This document shows, one piece after another, positions 26,978-35,504 of a DNA stretch of 64,000 nucleotides. The translations under genes were made by a program, and so were the position numbers. The stretch's first letter is position 1; every line of letters starts with the position of its first letter. The notes beneath the pieces were generated by a model. The model did no database searches. It was not told the DNA's origin and was given only the letters and a program-made list of their open reading frames with translations. This DNA comes from Herbaspirillum sp. YR522 (GTDB lineage Bacteria; Pseudomonadota; Gammaproteobacteria; Burkholderiales; Burkholderiaceae_D). Location: assembly GCF_000282575.1 (NCBI RefSeq), contig NZ_AKJA01000134.1, positions 29,855 through 93,854 on the forward strand, given 5' to 3'.

Positions 26978-29398
26978 TCACGCCACCCGGGGCGTGGTGC
27001 CCGATGGCAACGGCAACTCGGCCATGGCGTCGGCCTCGCCCACCGGATAGGGAACATCGATACCGTCGACTTCTACCGCAATGCTGTGCGGCAGCATCAC
27101 CACCACCTGGAAGCTGCGCCAGGCCGCGCCCTCGGCATGGTCGGTAAAGCGCAGCTCGATGCGGCCCTGCTCGCGGGTGACGAAATCCACCACGGCATCC
27201 ATGCCCACGCCACGGCCAGACACCTCGCTGACCTCGCTACGCGTCGAGAAGCCTGGCTGCAATATCAGGCGCGCGATCTCGGCGTCGCTCAAGGCCTGGT
27301 CGACCGTGATCAGGTTCTTCTCGATGCCGATGCGGCGCACCTGCTGCATCGCCAGGCCTCGACCATCGTCCGACAGGGCCAGGTGCAGCATGTCATCCAT
27401 CACTCCCATCTCGATGCGGATCACGCCAGCTTCGGGCTTGCCGGCCGCAGCGCGCGCGTCGGGCTGTTCCAGGCCATGGTCGACCGCATTGCGAATCAGG
27501 TGCATGAACACGTTCTGCAGCATCGGTGCGGCATAGCCGTGCACCACATAACCGTTATCCTCCAACTCTACCCGCGGCGTGGTCTTGCCCAGCTCGGCCG
27601 CCAGCCGGGGCAACGACTCGGTCACCGGCGCCAGCACCTGCTGCATGGTCTCGGTGCCCAGCAGGCGCAAGGTCTGGCGCACCGCATTGCGCACCGCCAC
27701 CAGCTCATGCAGGTTGGCGGTATTGACATTTTCCAGCCGTTGCAGGCTTTCGTGGATGTGCCGCCGGTCCACCAGCAAGGTGTGACGCGTCCGGCCGTCG
27801 ACCACCTCGCCCGCCGTCGCGCCGCGTCCCAGGGTGACCTGGTCGATACGGGCATAGCGCTCCACCAGCTCGCGCACCTGTGCCAGCTGGCGCAACAGGT
27901 GCTGCTGGTCCCAGACCGCACCGCTATGGATATGGCGCAGGTCGTCGTAGTGCTGTTCGGTGTCGTGCACGGCGTTGGCCAGGTGCAGCAAGCCGTAGGT
28001 ACGGGCGTTACCCTTGATGGTGTGCATATTGCGGAACAGCTTGGCGATGGCGAAGGCGGTCGCCTGCGGGTTCTGGTGCACGATCTGCTCGTTGTCGTCC
28101 AGGAAGCGGCGGCTGCCGGCGATGAACTCCGCGAACTTGGGCCCCGGCACGGCCAGGATCTCGCCGATCAGCTCCAGCTCGCGCTTCTGCTCGTTGGCTT
28201 CGGCGGCCAGCTGGCGCAGCTCGGTCACATCGCGTACGCACAGCATCAGTCGGATCACCATGTCGTTGTCATCGGTGATGGGCGACCAGGCCAGGTCGAG
28301 TATCTTGCGGCGGCCGTCGGCCATGCGCTTTTCGACCTCGCCCACCATCAAGTGCTCGTTGAAGGTGAAGTTCATCACGTCTTCGCCGATGCAGGCGCCG
28401 CCCAGCGCGGCGATCTGGGCCTTGGCATCGGCCCCCAGGCTGGAGTCGCCAAACACCAGCTCCATGAAGTCGCGCCCGGCCACTTCGGTGGTCTCGAACA
28501 CGGTTTCCAGGAAGGCCGAATATTCCGGATGCACCAGGTTGCCGTCGACGATGGTCAGGATGCCCTGCGGGATGTTCTGCAGCATGGCCTGCATGTCGGC
28601 CGTCTTCTGGCGTACCTGCGCCGAGGCCTGCTCGATCTTCTCGACCATGCCGTTGAAGGCGACGATCGACTGTCCCACCTCATCCATGCGCTGCACCGGC
28701 AGGCGCCGTGTGAAATCCTGGCTGCCGGCGATCTCGCGCATCATGCCCGCCATGCGGCTGATGGGACCGGTGATCTGGCGATACAGCAACAAGCCGATGG
28801 CCGCCAGCAGCAGCACGGCAGCGGCGGTCACCACGGTGATGGTGGCGGTGGTGGTGGTCATGCGCTCATTGAGCGAGTTGATGGCCGCGTCCTTGAACCG
28901 GGTCTTTTCGATACGCAGCGTGTCGACGATACCTTCCAGTTCGCTCTGGTATTGCATCACGCCACCGAAGAACTGCGCCTGGGCGATCTCGTTCTTGCCG
29001 GCCAGCTTGAAGCTGGCGGTGGCATCGATGGCATTGAAATATTCGTCCAGGCTCTCGCTGGCCTGCTGGACCAGCCCGCGCTGGGCCACGCCCTCGGCTT
29101 GCCGCGCCTGTTCCCGCAGTGCCTTGTGCAGCACTGCCTTCTTCGCGGCCAGTTTTTCGTTCTCCTGGGCCACCAATTGGTTGTCGGCCTCGGTCACCAT
29201 CACCATGGCGGCCAGTTGCACATCCTTGAGTTGGCCCATCAGGTCGGCCGAGGCCAGTACGCTGGGCATGACGCCCTCGGTGACCGACCTGACGGCCATA
29301 GCGCTGGTGCGCGACTGCTGCATCGCGTAGCCGCCGATGCCGGCGATGGCCAGGAACGTAAGCAGGACGAGCAAAGTGATGCGAGCGCGAATAGTCAT
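26978..29398 (-). CDS. receptor-kinase fusion: membrane sensor, HAMP, PAS-like, HPt and CheA-type ATPase
   Basis: 806 aa. Span 1 (about 8-25), a four-helix-bundle periplasmic domain of MCP type (about 26-185), span 2 (about 186-207), HAMP (about 208-262), a PAS-like domain (about 270-395), an HPt domain with H459 in RNMHTIKGNARTYG, a helical dimerisation part, and a CheA-type HATPase with the N box HLIRNAVDHGLE (N637), DDGRGL (677-682) and SGRGVGMD (727-734). The C-terminus ends soon after the ATPase, with no CheW-like P5 domain. The kinase is thus joined to its own receptor and need not use CheW arrays. The start at 29398 has GGGGA upstream; the frame is open to 29500. First gene of the cassette. 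Confidence 0.88.
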   Translation of the reverse strand: MTIRARITLLVLLTFLAIAGIGGYAMQQSRTSAMAVRSVTEGVMPSVLASADLMGQLKDVQLAAMVMVTEADNQLVAQENEKLAAKKAVLHKALREQARQAEGVAQRGLVQQASESLDEYFNAIDATASFKLAGKNEIAQAQFFGGVMQYQSELEGIVDTLRIEKTRFKDAAINSLNERMTTTTATITVVTAAAVLLLAAIGLLLYRQITGPISRMAGMMREIAGSQDFTRRLPVQRMDEVGQSIVAFNGMVEKIEQASAQVRQKTADMQAMLQNIPQGILTIVDGNLVHPEYSAFLETVFETTEVAGRDFMELVFGDSSLGADAKAQIAALGGACIGEDVMNFTFNEHLMVGEVEKRMADGRRKILDLAWSPITDDNDMVIRLMLCVRDVTELRQLAAEANEQKRELELIGEILAVPGPKFAEFIAGSRRFLDDNEQIVHQNPQATAFAIAKLFRNMHTIKGNARTYGLLHLANAVHDTEQHYDDLRHIHSGAVWDQQHLLRQLAQVRELVERYARIDQVTLGRGATAGEVVDGRTRHTLLVDRRHIHESLQRLENVNTANLHELVAVRNAVRQTLRLLGTETMQQVLAPVTESLPRLAAELGKTTPRVELEDNGYVVHGYAAPMLQNVFMHLIRNAVDHGLEQPDARAAAGKPEAGVIRIEMGVMDDMLHLALSDDGRGLAMQQVRRIGIEKNLITVDQALSDAEIARLILQPGFSTRSEVSEVSGRGVGMDAVVDFVTREQGRIELRFTDHAEGAAWRSFQVVVMLPHSIAVEVDGIDVPYPVGEADAMAELPLPSGTTPRVA

Positions 29399-29640
29399 CG
29401 AATTCCCCAGGTGGTCGATCAGCGGCTGCCGGTGCAACCAGGACAGGCTCGACCTGATGCGGGCGCATTGTTGCACCCGAGTATTACTGCCGCATGACAA
29501 CTTCCGGCTGTCAGCTTGGCCGGAGTCGTCCTACATCACCTTGCGAGGCTGTCCGATGTGCTGTCACCGGCACCGGCATTAAGGTAGATCGTCGCTGGCA
29601 AACCTGCCAGTTGCCTGTGCAATCGATCAACGGAGGACAT

Positions 29641-29862
29641 ATGTCATCGACACCGTCGAACAAGGCCACACCGGCTGCAACGCCAGAGCGCGCTGCCACA
29701 TCGCCGCAGCCCCGCCAAGGCGGCAATCCGTTTGCCGAACAAGCCGAACGCCGTCAACAGGCGATGGCCGCCGAGAGCGAGCGCCATGCCACCCATACGG
29801 CCCACGTCGAGCCCGGCAACATACCGATCCGGCAACCCAGCAAGACCCGCAACGGCGCTTGA
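29641..29862 (+). CDS. small disordered hypothetical protein, 73 aa
   Basis: The ATG at 29641 has a strong ribosome binding site, GGAGGA, at 29633-29638. The product is rich in Pro, Ala, Gln, Arg and His, with no hydrophobic segment or predicted fold (for example RQGGNPFAEQAERRQQAMA and GNIPIRQPSKTRNG). Such short charged proteins are common in Oxalobacteraceae, sometimes as stress proteins, but I do not recognise this one. It is followed by the SDR gene 56 bases later and could share its transcript. Confidence 0.55.
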   Translation: MSSTPSNKATPAATPERAATSPQPRQGGNPFAEQAERRQQAMAAESERHATHTAHVEPGNIPIRQPSKTRNGA

Positions 29863-29918
29863 GTCGCGCCCTTGTTGTGCCGCTAGTGATCTACCCGATT
29901 TACCCGTAAGGAGAAACC

Positions 29919-30710
29919 ATGCCTACCCCCTCGCTGAACCCTTCCCACCTGAAACGCTTCAGCGACAAGGTCGTGGTGGTCACCGGTGCCGCCTCCGGCA
30001 TCGGCGAGGCCACGGCGCGGCGTTTTTCGGATGAAGGCGCCAAGGTGCTGCTGGCCGATCGCAACGTGGCCAACCTGGTGCGGGTGCTCGACTCGCTGCC
30101 GGTCGAGCGCACCGCCGCGCGCGAGACCGACGTCTCGGTGCAGGCCCAGGTCAAGGGCATGATCGAATTTGCCATCGAGCGCTTCGGCAAGATCGACGTA
30201 CTGGTCAACGATGCCGGCATCCATGCCGCCGGGGACGTCACCGAGGTGACACCCGACGATTGGCAGCGCGTCATGGCGACCAATGTCGATGGCGTGTTCT
30301 TTGGCGCCCGCGAAGCGGTGCCGCACTTGCAGAAAAGCGGCGGCACCATCGTCAATGTGGCGTCGGTGTCGGGCCTGGGCGGCGATTGGGGCATGAGTGC
30401 CTACAACACCTCCAAGGGCGCGGTGGTCAACCTGACCCGGGTGCTGGCGATGGACCTGGCGGCCAAGGGGGTGCGCGTCAACGCCGTATGCCCCACCTTC
30501 ACCCATACGGCGATGACGGCCGATATGGAAGACGATGCTGCGTTGATGCAGAAATTTGCCGAGCGGATCCCGCTGGGCCGGGGCGCGCAAGCTGTCGAGA
30601 TCGCCGCCGCCATTGCCTTCCTGGCCAGTCCCGATGCCGGATTCATTACCGGCGTGAACCTGCCGGTCGATGGCGGCCTGACCGCCTCCAACGGCCAACC
30701 CGCCCAATGA
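29919..30710 (+). CDS. short-chain dehydrogenase/reductase
   Basis: 263 aa classical SDR. The cofactor motif is TGAASGIGEA (about residues 22-31), with D47-like acidic residue context LLADRN suggesting NAD(H) preference. The active site Ser is in NVASVSG and the YxxxK is YNTSK. The NNAG motif is NDAG, a substitution seen in some members. The C-terminus FLASPDAGFITGVNLPVDGG is typical of the 3-ketoacyl reductase-like group. AAGGAG precedes the ATG. The substrate cannot be inferred: neighbours are small proteins of unknown role and a phospholipase D gene downstream. Confidence 0.88.
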   Translation: MPTPSLNPSHLKRFSDKVVVVTGAASGIGEATARRFSDEGAKVLLADRNVANLVRVLDSLPVERTAARETDVSVQAQVKGMIEFAIERFGKIDVLVNDAGIHAAGDVTEVTPDDWQRVMATNVDGVFFGAREAVPHLQKSGGTIVNVASVSGLGGDWGMSAYNTSKGAVVNLTRVLAMDLAAKGVRVNAVCPTFTHTAMTADMEDDAALMQKFAERIPLGRGAQAVEIAAAIAFLASPDAGFITGVNLPVDGGLTASNGQPAQ

Positions 30711-30730
30711 CAGATGATCGAGGAGCCATC

Positions 30731-30925
30731 ATGACGACCAACACCAGTCCACTGGCGCAGGAATACGCCAACTCTACCGAAACCGCGCTGGATCACGCGC
30801 ATCCAGGTGAACTGGAGCGCGCCCGTCGCGAAGGCGACAGGAAAAAACCGGAACGTGCCGACAGCAAGGCCGGGGCCGAAGCCGCGGCGAGCGAGGAGCA
30901 TCCGATCTCGGTCGGCAAGCCCTGA
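30731..30925 (+). CDS. small charged hypothetical protein, 64 aa
   Basis: ATG at 30731 with GGAGCC a few bases upstream, 20 bases after the SDR stop, so probably cotranscribed with it. The sequence is very hydrophilic and rich in Glu, Arg, Ala and Lys (HPGELERARREGDRKKPERA) with no fold or family that I recognise. It resembles in style the 73-residue protein at 29641, suggesting both are disordered stress-type proteins flanking the SDR. A hairpin that may end the transcript follows at 30949. Confidence 0.5.
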   Translation: MTTNTSPLAQEYANSTETALDHAHPGELERARREGDRKKPERADSKAGAEAAASEEHPISVGKP

Positions 30926-30948
30926 TTCGGGTGATCGCCCAACCCCAT

Positions 30949-30970
30949 GACCGCCACCGTTGGCGGTCTT
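30949..30970 (+). terminator. hairpin, probable terminator of the SDR unit
   Basis: GACCGCCA (30949-30956) and TGGCGGTC (30961-30968) form a perfect eight-base stem with loop CCGT. Only a weak T-rich tail (TTGT) follows, so termination efficiency is uncertain. Its position, between the small protein stop at 30925 and the phospholipase start at 31028, fits an operon boundary. Confidence 0.5.
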
Positions 30971-31027
30971 GTCACACCCGCGCTGCAAGCTCGGCAACAT
31001 GACAATAATTGATTTTTTGGAGTCGAC

Positions 31028-33286
31028 ATGTCCCAAGCTGCCCCACCCGACCTGGAACGTGGCCTGCTCGAAGCCGGCCGCAATTGCTGGCGCCTGGAGC
31101 ATGCCGACCGATTCAAGCTGCTCATCGATGGCGCGGCGTATTTTCGCGCCTTGCGCCAGACCCTGCTCAACGCGCGGGAGACGGTGTTCATTCTCGGCTG
31201 GGACATGGACAGCCGAACCGACCTGTTGCCCGACGGTGGCGACGACGACGGTTTTCCCCGGCAACTGGGCGATTTCCTGCACGCGCTGGTGGCGGACCGC
31301 CCCGCACTGCATATCCAGGTCCTGAACTGGGACTACGCCATGCTCTACGCGCTGGAGCGCGAATGGATGCTGGCCCGGAAGCCCGGTCGCCCACGCAATG
31401 CGCGGCTGCGTTTCCATACCGATTCGCGCCATCCCGTGGGTGCCTCGCATCACCAGAAGATCGTGGTGGTCGACGACCGGGTGGCCTTCGTCGGCGGCCT
31501 CGACCTGACCCGCTGTCGTTGGGATACCCCCGACCACGCCTGTGACAATCCGCTGCGCCGCGACCCCGATGGCAAGCCCTATGCGCCTTTCCACGATGTG
31601 CAGGCCATGGTCGACGGCGATTGCGCGCGGGCGCTGGGCGAGCTGGCCCGGCGCCGCTGGAAGCTGGCCGGCTATGCCGCATCGCGCCAGGTGCGGGGGG
31701 CAGACCATGGCCAGGGCGATCCATGGCCCGCGGACCAGGTACCGGACCTGCAGGATATCGAGGTCGGCATTTCGCGTACCGAGCCGGCCCATGACGGCCG
31801 CGCCGGCGTGTTCGAAGTGCGCCAGCTGTACCTGGACGCGATTGCCCAGGCGCGCCGCTTCCTGTTCTTCGAGAACCAGTATTTCACCTCCAACGTGCTG
31901 GCCGACGCGCTCGGCGAGCGGCTGCGCCAAGCCGATGGACCCGAAGTAATGGTGGTGTCGCCCCATACCCAGAGCGGCTGGCTGGAGCAGGCCACCATGG
32001 GCGCCTTGCGCGCGCGCATCCATCACCGGCTCAAGGGCGCGCTGGCCGGGCATGGCGAGCGCGCCCTTGCCCGCTATCAGATGTATTGTCCGCAGTTGCC
32101 GGGCCAGACCGATGGCTGCCTCAACGTCCACAGCAAGGTGTTTGCGATGGACGATCGCCTGTTCTCGGTCGGCTCGGCCAACATGAGCAACCGATCGATG
32201 GCCTTCGACACCGAGTGCAATCTCACCATCGAAGCCAGCGGCAAGCCCGAGCGCCGTGCCGAGATCCGCGCCGCGATCGCATTGATGCGCGACCGCCTGC
32301 TGGCCGAGCACCTGGGGACCGAACCGGTGGTGGTGGCCGAACACATCGCCGCCAGCGGTAGCCTGCACCAGACGGTCAGTGCGCTGCACCGCGACGACAC
32401 CCGCAACATGGTGCCGCTGCAGCCACGCCTGATCCCGGAACTGGACGCCCTGACGCCCGAAAATGCCGTGTTCGATCCGGAACGGCCGATCAGCCCCGAC
32501 GAAGTGGTCGACGCCTACGTACCGCACAGCGCTCGCAAGCCGGTGCCGCGCCGCATGGTCGGCCTGGGCATGCTGGCGGTGCTGCTGGTGGCATTTGCGC
32601 TGGCATGGCGTTTCACCCCCCTGAGCGACTGGATCAACCTGGGTTCGCTTATCGCCTTGGCGCGCAGCGTCGACAAGATGCCCTTCACGCCGGTGATCGT
32701 GATCGCCGCCTTCGTGGTGGCGGGCATGCTGATGGTGCCCATCACCGTGCTCATCGCGGTGGCGGGCGTGGTCTTCGGCCCCATGATGGGGGGCCTGTAC
32801 GCGATTGCCGGCGTGCTGCTCAGTGCGGCGCTGGGCTTCGTGCTGGGACAATGGCTGGGGCACGATGCCTTGCGCCAGATGCTGGGTCCGCGCATCAACA
32901 ACCTCAGCCGCCGCTTCGCCCAGCGTGGTATCGCCGCCATGGCGGTGATCCGGTTGTTGCCGATCGCCCCCTTTACCGTGGTCAACGTCGTGGCGGGCGC
33001 ATCGCACCTGGGGCTGCGCGACTACATGATCGGCACCTTCGCCGGCATGGCGCCCGGCATCGTGCTGACCGTGATGTTCTCGCACAACCTGGCCGAGGCG
33101 ATCCGCCATCCGAGCCTGCAATCGGTGCTGGTGCTGGTGGCAGTGACCGCCGCGTTGATGCTGACCGCATTCGGGCTGCAGAAGCTGCTCAAGCCGCGCC
33201 AGCAGAAGCGCCCCGCTGCCGCATCCACGGCAGCGGACAACGACCACATCGCATCGGGCCACCCGCTGCCGGCCGAGGCCAAATGA
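31028..33286 (+). CDS. phospholipase D-type phosphatidyltransferase fused to a VTT/DedA membrane domain
   Basis: 752 aa. Two HKD motifs form the PLD active site: H142-x-K144-x4-D149 (HHQKIVVVDD) and H368-x-K370-x4-D375 (HSKVFAMDD), with the usual GSANMSNRS after the second. Residues about 510-735 are a VTT/SNARE-associated (DedA-like) domain with several spans (FVVAGMLMVPITVLIAVAG; MAVIRLLPIAPFTVVNVVAGAS). PLD proteins of this type include cardiolipin synthases and DedA proteins move lipids, so a role in phospholipid synthesis or remodelling with built-in lipid transport is likely but unproven. Its stop overlaps the ATG of the EEP gene by four bases. Confidence 0.9.
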   Translation: MSQAAPPDLERGLLEAGRNCWRLEHADRFKLLIDGAAYFRALRQTLLNARETVFILGWDMDSRTDLLPDGGDDDGFPRQLGDFLHALVADRPALHIQVLNWDYAMLYALEREWMLARKPGRPRNARLRFHTDSRHPVGASHHQKIVVVDDRVAFVGGLDLTRCRWDTPDHACDNPLRRDPDGKPYAPFHDVQAMVDGDCARALGELARRRWKLAGYAASRQVRGADHGQGDPWPADQVPDLQDIEVGISRTEPAHDGRAGVFEVRQLYLDAIAQARRFLFFENQYFTSNVLADALGERLRQADGPEVMVVSPHTQSGWLEQATMGALRARIHHRLKGALAGHGERALARYQMYCPQLPGQTDGCLNVHSKVFAMDDRLFSVGSANMSNRSMAFDTECNLTIEASGKPERRAEIRAAIALMRDRLLAEHLGTEPVVVAEHIAASGSLHQTVSALHRDDTRNMVPLQPRLIPELDALTPENAVFDPERPISPDEVVDAYVPHSARKPVPRRMVGLGMLAVLLVAFALAWRFTPLSDWINLGSLIALARSVDKMPFTPVIVIAAFVVAGMLMVPITVLIAVAGVVFGPMMGGLYAIAGVLLSAALGFVLGQWLGHDALRQMLGPRINNLSRRFAQRGIAAMAVIRLLPIAPFTVVNVVAGASHLGLRDYMIGTFAGMAPGIVLTVMFSHNLAEAIRHPSLQSVLVLVAVTAALMLTAFGLQKLLKPRQQKRPAAASTAADNDHIASGHPLPAEAK

Positions 33287-34068
33287 CGCCTACCGCGTTG
33301 ATGCCTCCGCGCGACCCGTTCGCCACCCCGGAGGCCGAGCCGGGAGGGACGGGTACCACCGAGTCCGCCGCCGCCGACAATCCGTGGCCCCTGACGGTGG
33401 CCACCTATAACATCCATAGTGCGGTAGGCACCGATGGCCGTTTCGACCCCGAGCGCATCGCCGCCGTGCTCGACGAGATCGACGCCGATGTGATTGCCCT
33501 GCAGGAGGTGCCGCTGGGCGGAAGCCGGCAAGCCAACGTACTGGAGCTGCTGCGTCAACGCACCGGCTTTCACGCCGTCGCCGGTCCCACCATGGCGAGC
33601 GCCGAAGGCAGCTACGGCAATGCAGTATTGAGCCGCTATCGGCCACTTGCCAGCGAGTGTATCGACCTGTCGTTCGGCAGCCGCGAACCGCGTGGCGCGG
33701 TCGACGCCGACATCGATTGCCATGGTCACCTGCTGCGCGTGGTGGCCACGCACCTGGGCCTGAAGCCGGCCGAGCGACGCGACCAGATCCGCCGCCTGCT
33801 GCAGGCCTTCGACACCGACCGGGCGCCGGTGATCCTGCTGGGGGACGTCAACGAATGGTTTGTATGGGGACGGACGCTACGCTGGCTGGTATCGCATTTC
33901 GAGGCCGCACCGGCGCCGCGTACCTTTCCCTCGCGCTGGCCCCTGTTTTCGCTCGACCGGATCTGGATCAGCCCGCGCAACCGCTTGCTGCAGGTGGACG
34001 TGCATCGCACGCCGCTGGCGCGCCTGGCCTCGGATCACCTGCCGCTGGTGGCGCATATCGACGGCTAG
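33283..34068 (+). CDS. endonuclease/exonuclease/phosphatase (EEP) family protein
   Basis: 261 aa. EEP superfamily motifs are ATYNIHS (about residues 40-46), IALQEVPLG (catalytic Glu), ATHLGLKPAERRDQ, LLGDVNEW (Asp and Asn) and a final ASDHLPLVAHI (Asp-His). The family cleaves phosphodiesters in nucleic acids, inositides or sphingomyelin. There is no signal peptide, so it is likely cytoplasmic. It overlaps the PLD-VTT gene by four bases, and this pair is likely to work on the same phospholipid headgroups, which is inference from context. The stop overlaps the convergent gene that ends at 34065. Confidence 0.85.
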   Translation: MTPTALMPPRDPFATPEAEPGGTGTTESAAADNPWPLTVATYNIHSAVGTDGRFDPERIAAVLDEIDADVIALQEVPLGGSRQANVLELLRQRTGFHAVAGPTMASAEGSYGNAVLSRYRPLASECIDLSFGSREPRGAVDADIDCHGHLLRVVATHLGLKPAERRDQIRRLLQAFDTDRAPVILLGDVNEWFVWGRTLRWLVSHFEAAPAPRTFPSRWPLFSLDRIWISPRNRLLQVDVHRTPLARLASDHLPLVAHIDG

Positions 34069-34439
34069 CGTCGGGCCGGCGGCCTGGGCCCGAAGTGGCG
34101 CCCCCACAGCTTGAAGGCCAGCGCGCCCCAGATCAGCAGGACCAGGGTGTTGGCCGGCAGCCAGATCATCTGGGTCCAGAAGTAATCGCTCACCCAGCGC
34201 GCCACCGTGGCGCGGCAGGCGCAGTAGTCCTCGCCCACCAGCACGCCGCCGTCGGTGACGATACTGTTGTACTGGCTCCAGACGAATGCCTGGACAAATG
34301 GAATCATCACAAAGCCCACGCCGCACCAGCGCCGCACATGGCGCGCTCGCCGCTGCAGTACCCGTGACGCAGCCGACAGGCATGGCATGGCCGCCGCATG
34401 GCCGCCTGCGATATCCGTGCCGCTTGCCTGGTCGTGCAT
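34065..34439 (-). CDS. hypothetical membrane protein, 124 aa
   Basis: The ATG at 34439 is chosen because of a strong ribosome binding site (GGGGGA) just upstream; an in-frame ATG at 34460 lacks one. Two hydrophobic segments are visible: VGFVMIPFVQAFVW and TQMIWLPANTLVLLIWGALAFKLW. A YCACRATVARWVSDYFW stretch lies between them, with two cysteines, probably periplasmic. No family recognised. It converges on the EEP gene with a four-base overlap of stop codons. Confidence 0.55.
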   Translation of the reverse strand: MHDQASGTDIAGGHAAAMPCLSAASRVLQRRARHVRRWCGVGFVMIPFVQAFVWSQYNSIVTDGGVLVGEDYCACRATVARWVSDYFWTQMIWLPANTLVLLIWGALAFKLWGRHFGPRPPARR

Positions 34440-34770
34440 AGATCCCCCGTGCACTCGCATCCTAGTCTTTCCCCTATCCCGCCCACTGGTCGCTCGATGG
34501 CGCCCTGTCCCATATGGCGATAGTCGTCCCGCCGGCCAGGAGGGCAGGCGCTGTAGTCATCAATCTGGTGAAAGGTAAAGCAGCGGAAGGGAAAAACCGG
34601 CATGACTGCGTACCAGCTAATGGCACGCGCAGGCTGACGCCCCAGATCCAATACGATACGTTTCGTCTCGGATTCTAGGTGTAATTAACATCGCGTTCAA
34701 TAAAATTTACGCTTCTTAGCTTGCCGTGTGTCTCTTTAAAGTTGTGTGAAAGGCAATCCGGTGGGCTTGC
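34440..34770. other. 331-base intergenic region
   Basis: No credible gene is seen on either strand. The left part contains the ribosome binding site and presumably the promoter of the minus-strand membrane protein. The right part (about 34650-34740) is A/T-rich (TAATTAACATCG, TTCAATAAAATTTACG) and might hold further promoter elements or the 3' end of the TetR transcript. I see no clear repeat or terminator. Confidence 0.5.
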
Positions 34771-35379
34771 TTACTGCAACGAAGGCGCCGGCGCGATACT
34801 GCCCAGCACCAGGTCGAGCTGGGCTTTTACCTGCCGCTCTTCGAAATCGGCGCTGCCGGTGAGCAGGCGTTGCAGAAGCGGCGCATAGAGCAGGTCGAAC
34901 ACCAGGTTCAGGTCGAGCTCGGCGCGGAACTCGCCGGCCTGCACGCCACGCTCGAGCACCGTCACCAGCGCTGCCCGTCGCGGTGCCAGGTAATTGTCGT
35001 TGAAGATACGCATGGTGTCGTCGTCGAACTGGGCCAGCGCGATCATTTCGCGCACCACCCGGCCGCTTTTTCCGCGCAACAACTGCGACAGGTGTGCAAT
35101 ATGCAGTTCGAGGTCGTTGCGCGCCGACCCGCTGTCGCCGATGGCGGGCATCGGCTCGACCGCCCGCAACAGTGCTTCCATGACCAGGGCGCTCTTGTTG
35201 GACCACCAGCGATAGATGGTGGCCTTGCCCACCCCGGCGCGCGCGGCCACACCTTCCAGCGACAGCTTGTCGAAGCCGATTTCCTCGAGCATCACGTAGG
35301 TGGCATCGAGGATGGCGTCGTGGCTGACCGCATTACGGCGGCGGCCGGTGGCCGGATCGGAAATGAAGGTGAGAGAAAT
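34771..35379 (-). CDS. TetR/AcrR-family repressor, probable ATT start
   Basis: The HTH reads AILDATYVMLEEIGFDKLSLEGVAARAGVGKATIYRWWSNK in successive blocks, a clear TetR DNA-binding domain; the C-terminal ligand domain follows (about 60-200). The only ordinary in-frame starts (GTG 35295 or ATG 35292) would remove most of helix 1. Upstream the frame stays open and family-like (GRRRNAVSHD) back to ATT at 35379, which has GGAG (35386-35389) exactly six bases before it. This gives 202 residues, a normal TetR length. An ATT start is rare but known (infC). If it is wrong, the protein is 174 aa with a damaged HTH. The ligand and target are unknown; no efflux gene is adjacent. Confidence 0.75.
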   Translation of the reverse strand: MSLTFISDPATGRRRNAVSHDAILDATYVMLEEIGFDKLSLEGVAARAGVGKATIYRWWSNKSALVMEALLRAVEPMPAIGDSGSARNDLELHIAHLSQLLRGKSGRVVREMIALAQFDDDTMRIFNDNYLAPRRAALVTVLERGVQAGEFRAELDLNLVFDLLYAPLLQRLLTGSADFEERQVKAQLDLVLGSIAPAPSLQ

Positions 35380-35504
35380 GATGCGCTCCAGAAAAAGAAA
35401 CCAGACTGTCCCGAGCCTTTAACGGCAGGACCGCAAACAACTTGAGCCATTTTCTGTGCGGCGACGAAGATTTCGTTGAACTTATACCAGGCGGACATTG
35501 CAAA

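Noticed and set aside
27086..29497. 803-codon plus-strand frame opposite the receptor-kinase gene
   Set aside because: Shadow frame with no recognisable domain; the minus strand encodes HPt and ATPase motifs.
30401..33262. 953-codon minus-strand frame opposite the PLD-VTT gene
   Set aside because: Runs across a gene boundary and lacks any motif; both HKD sites are on the plus strand.
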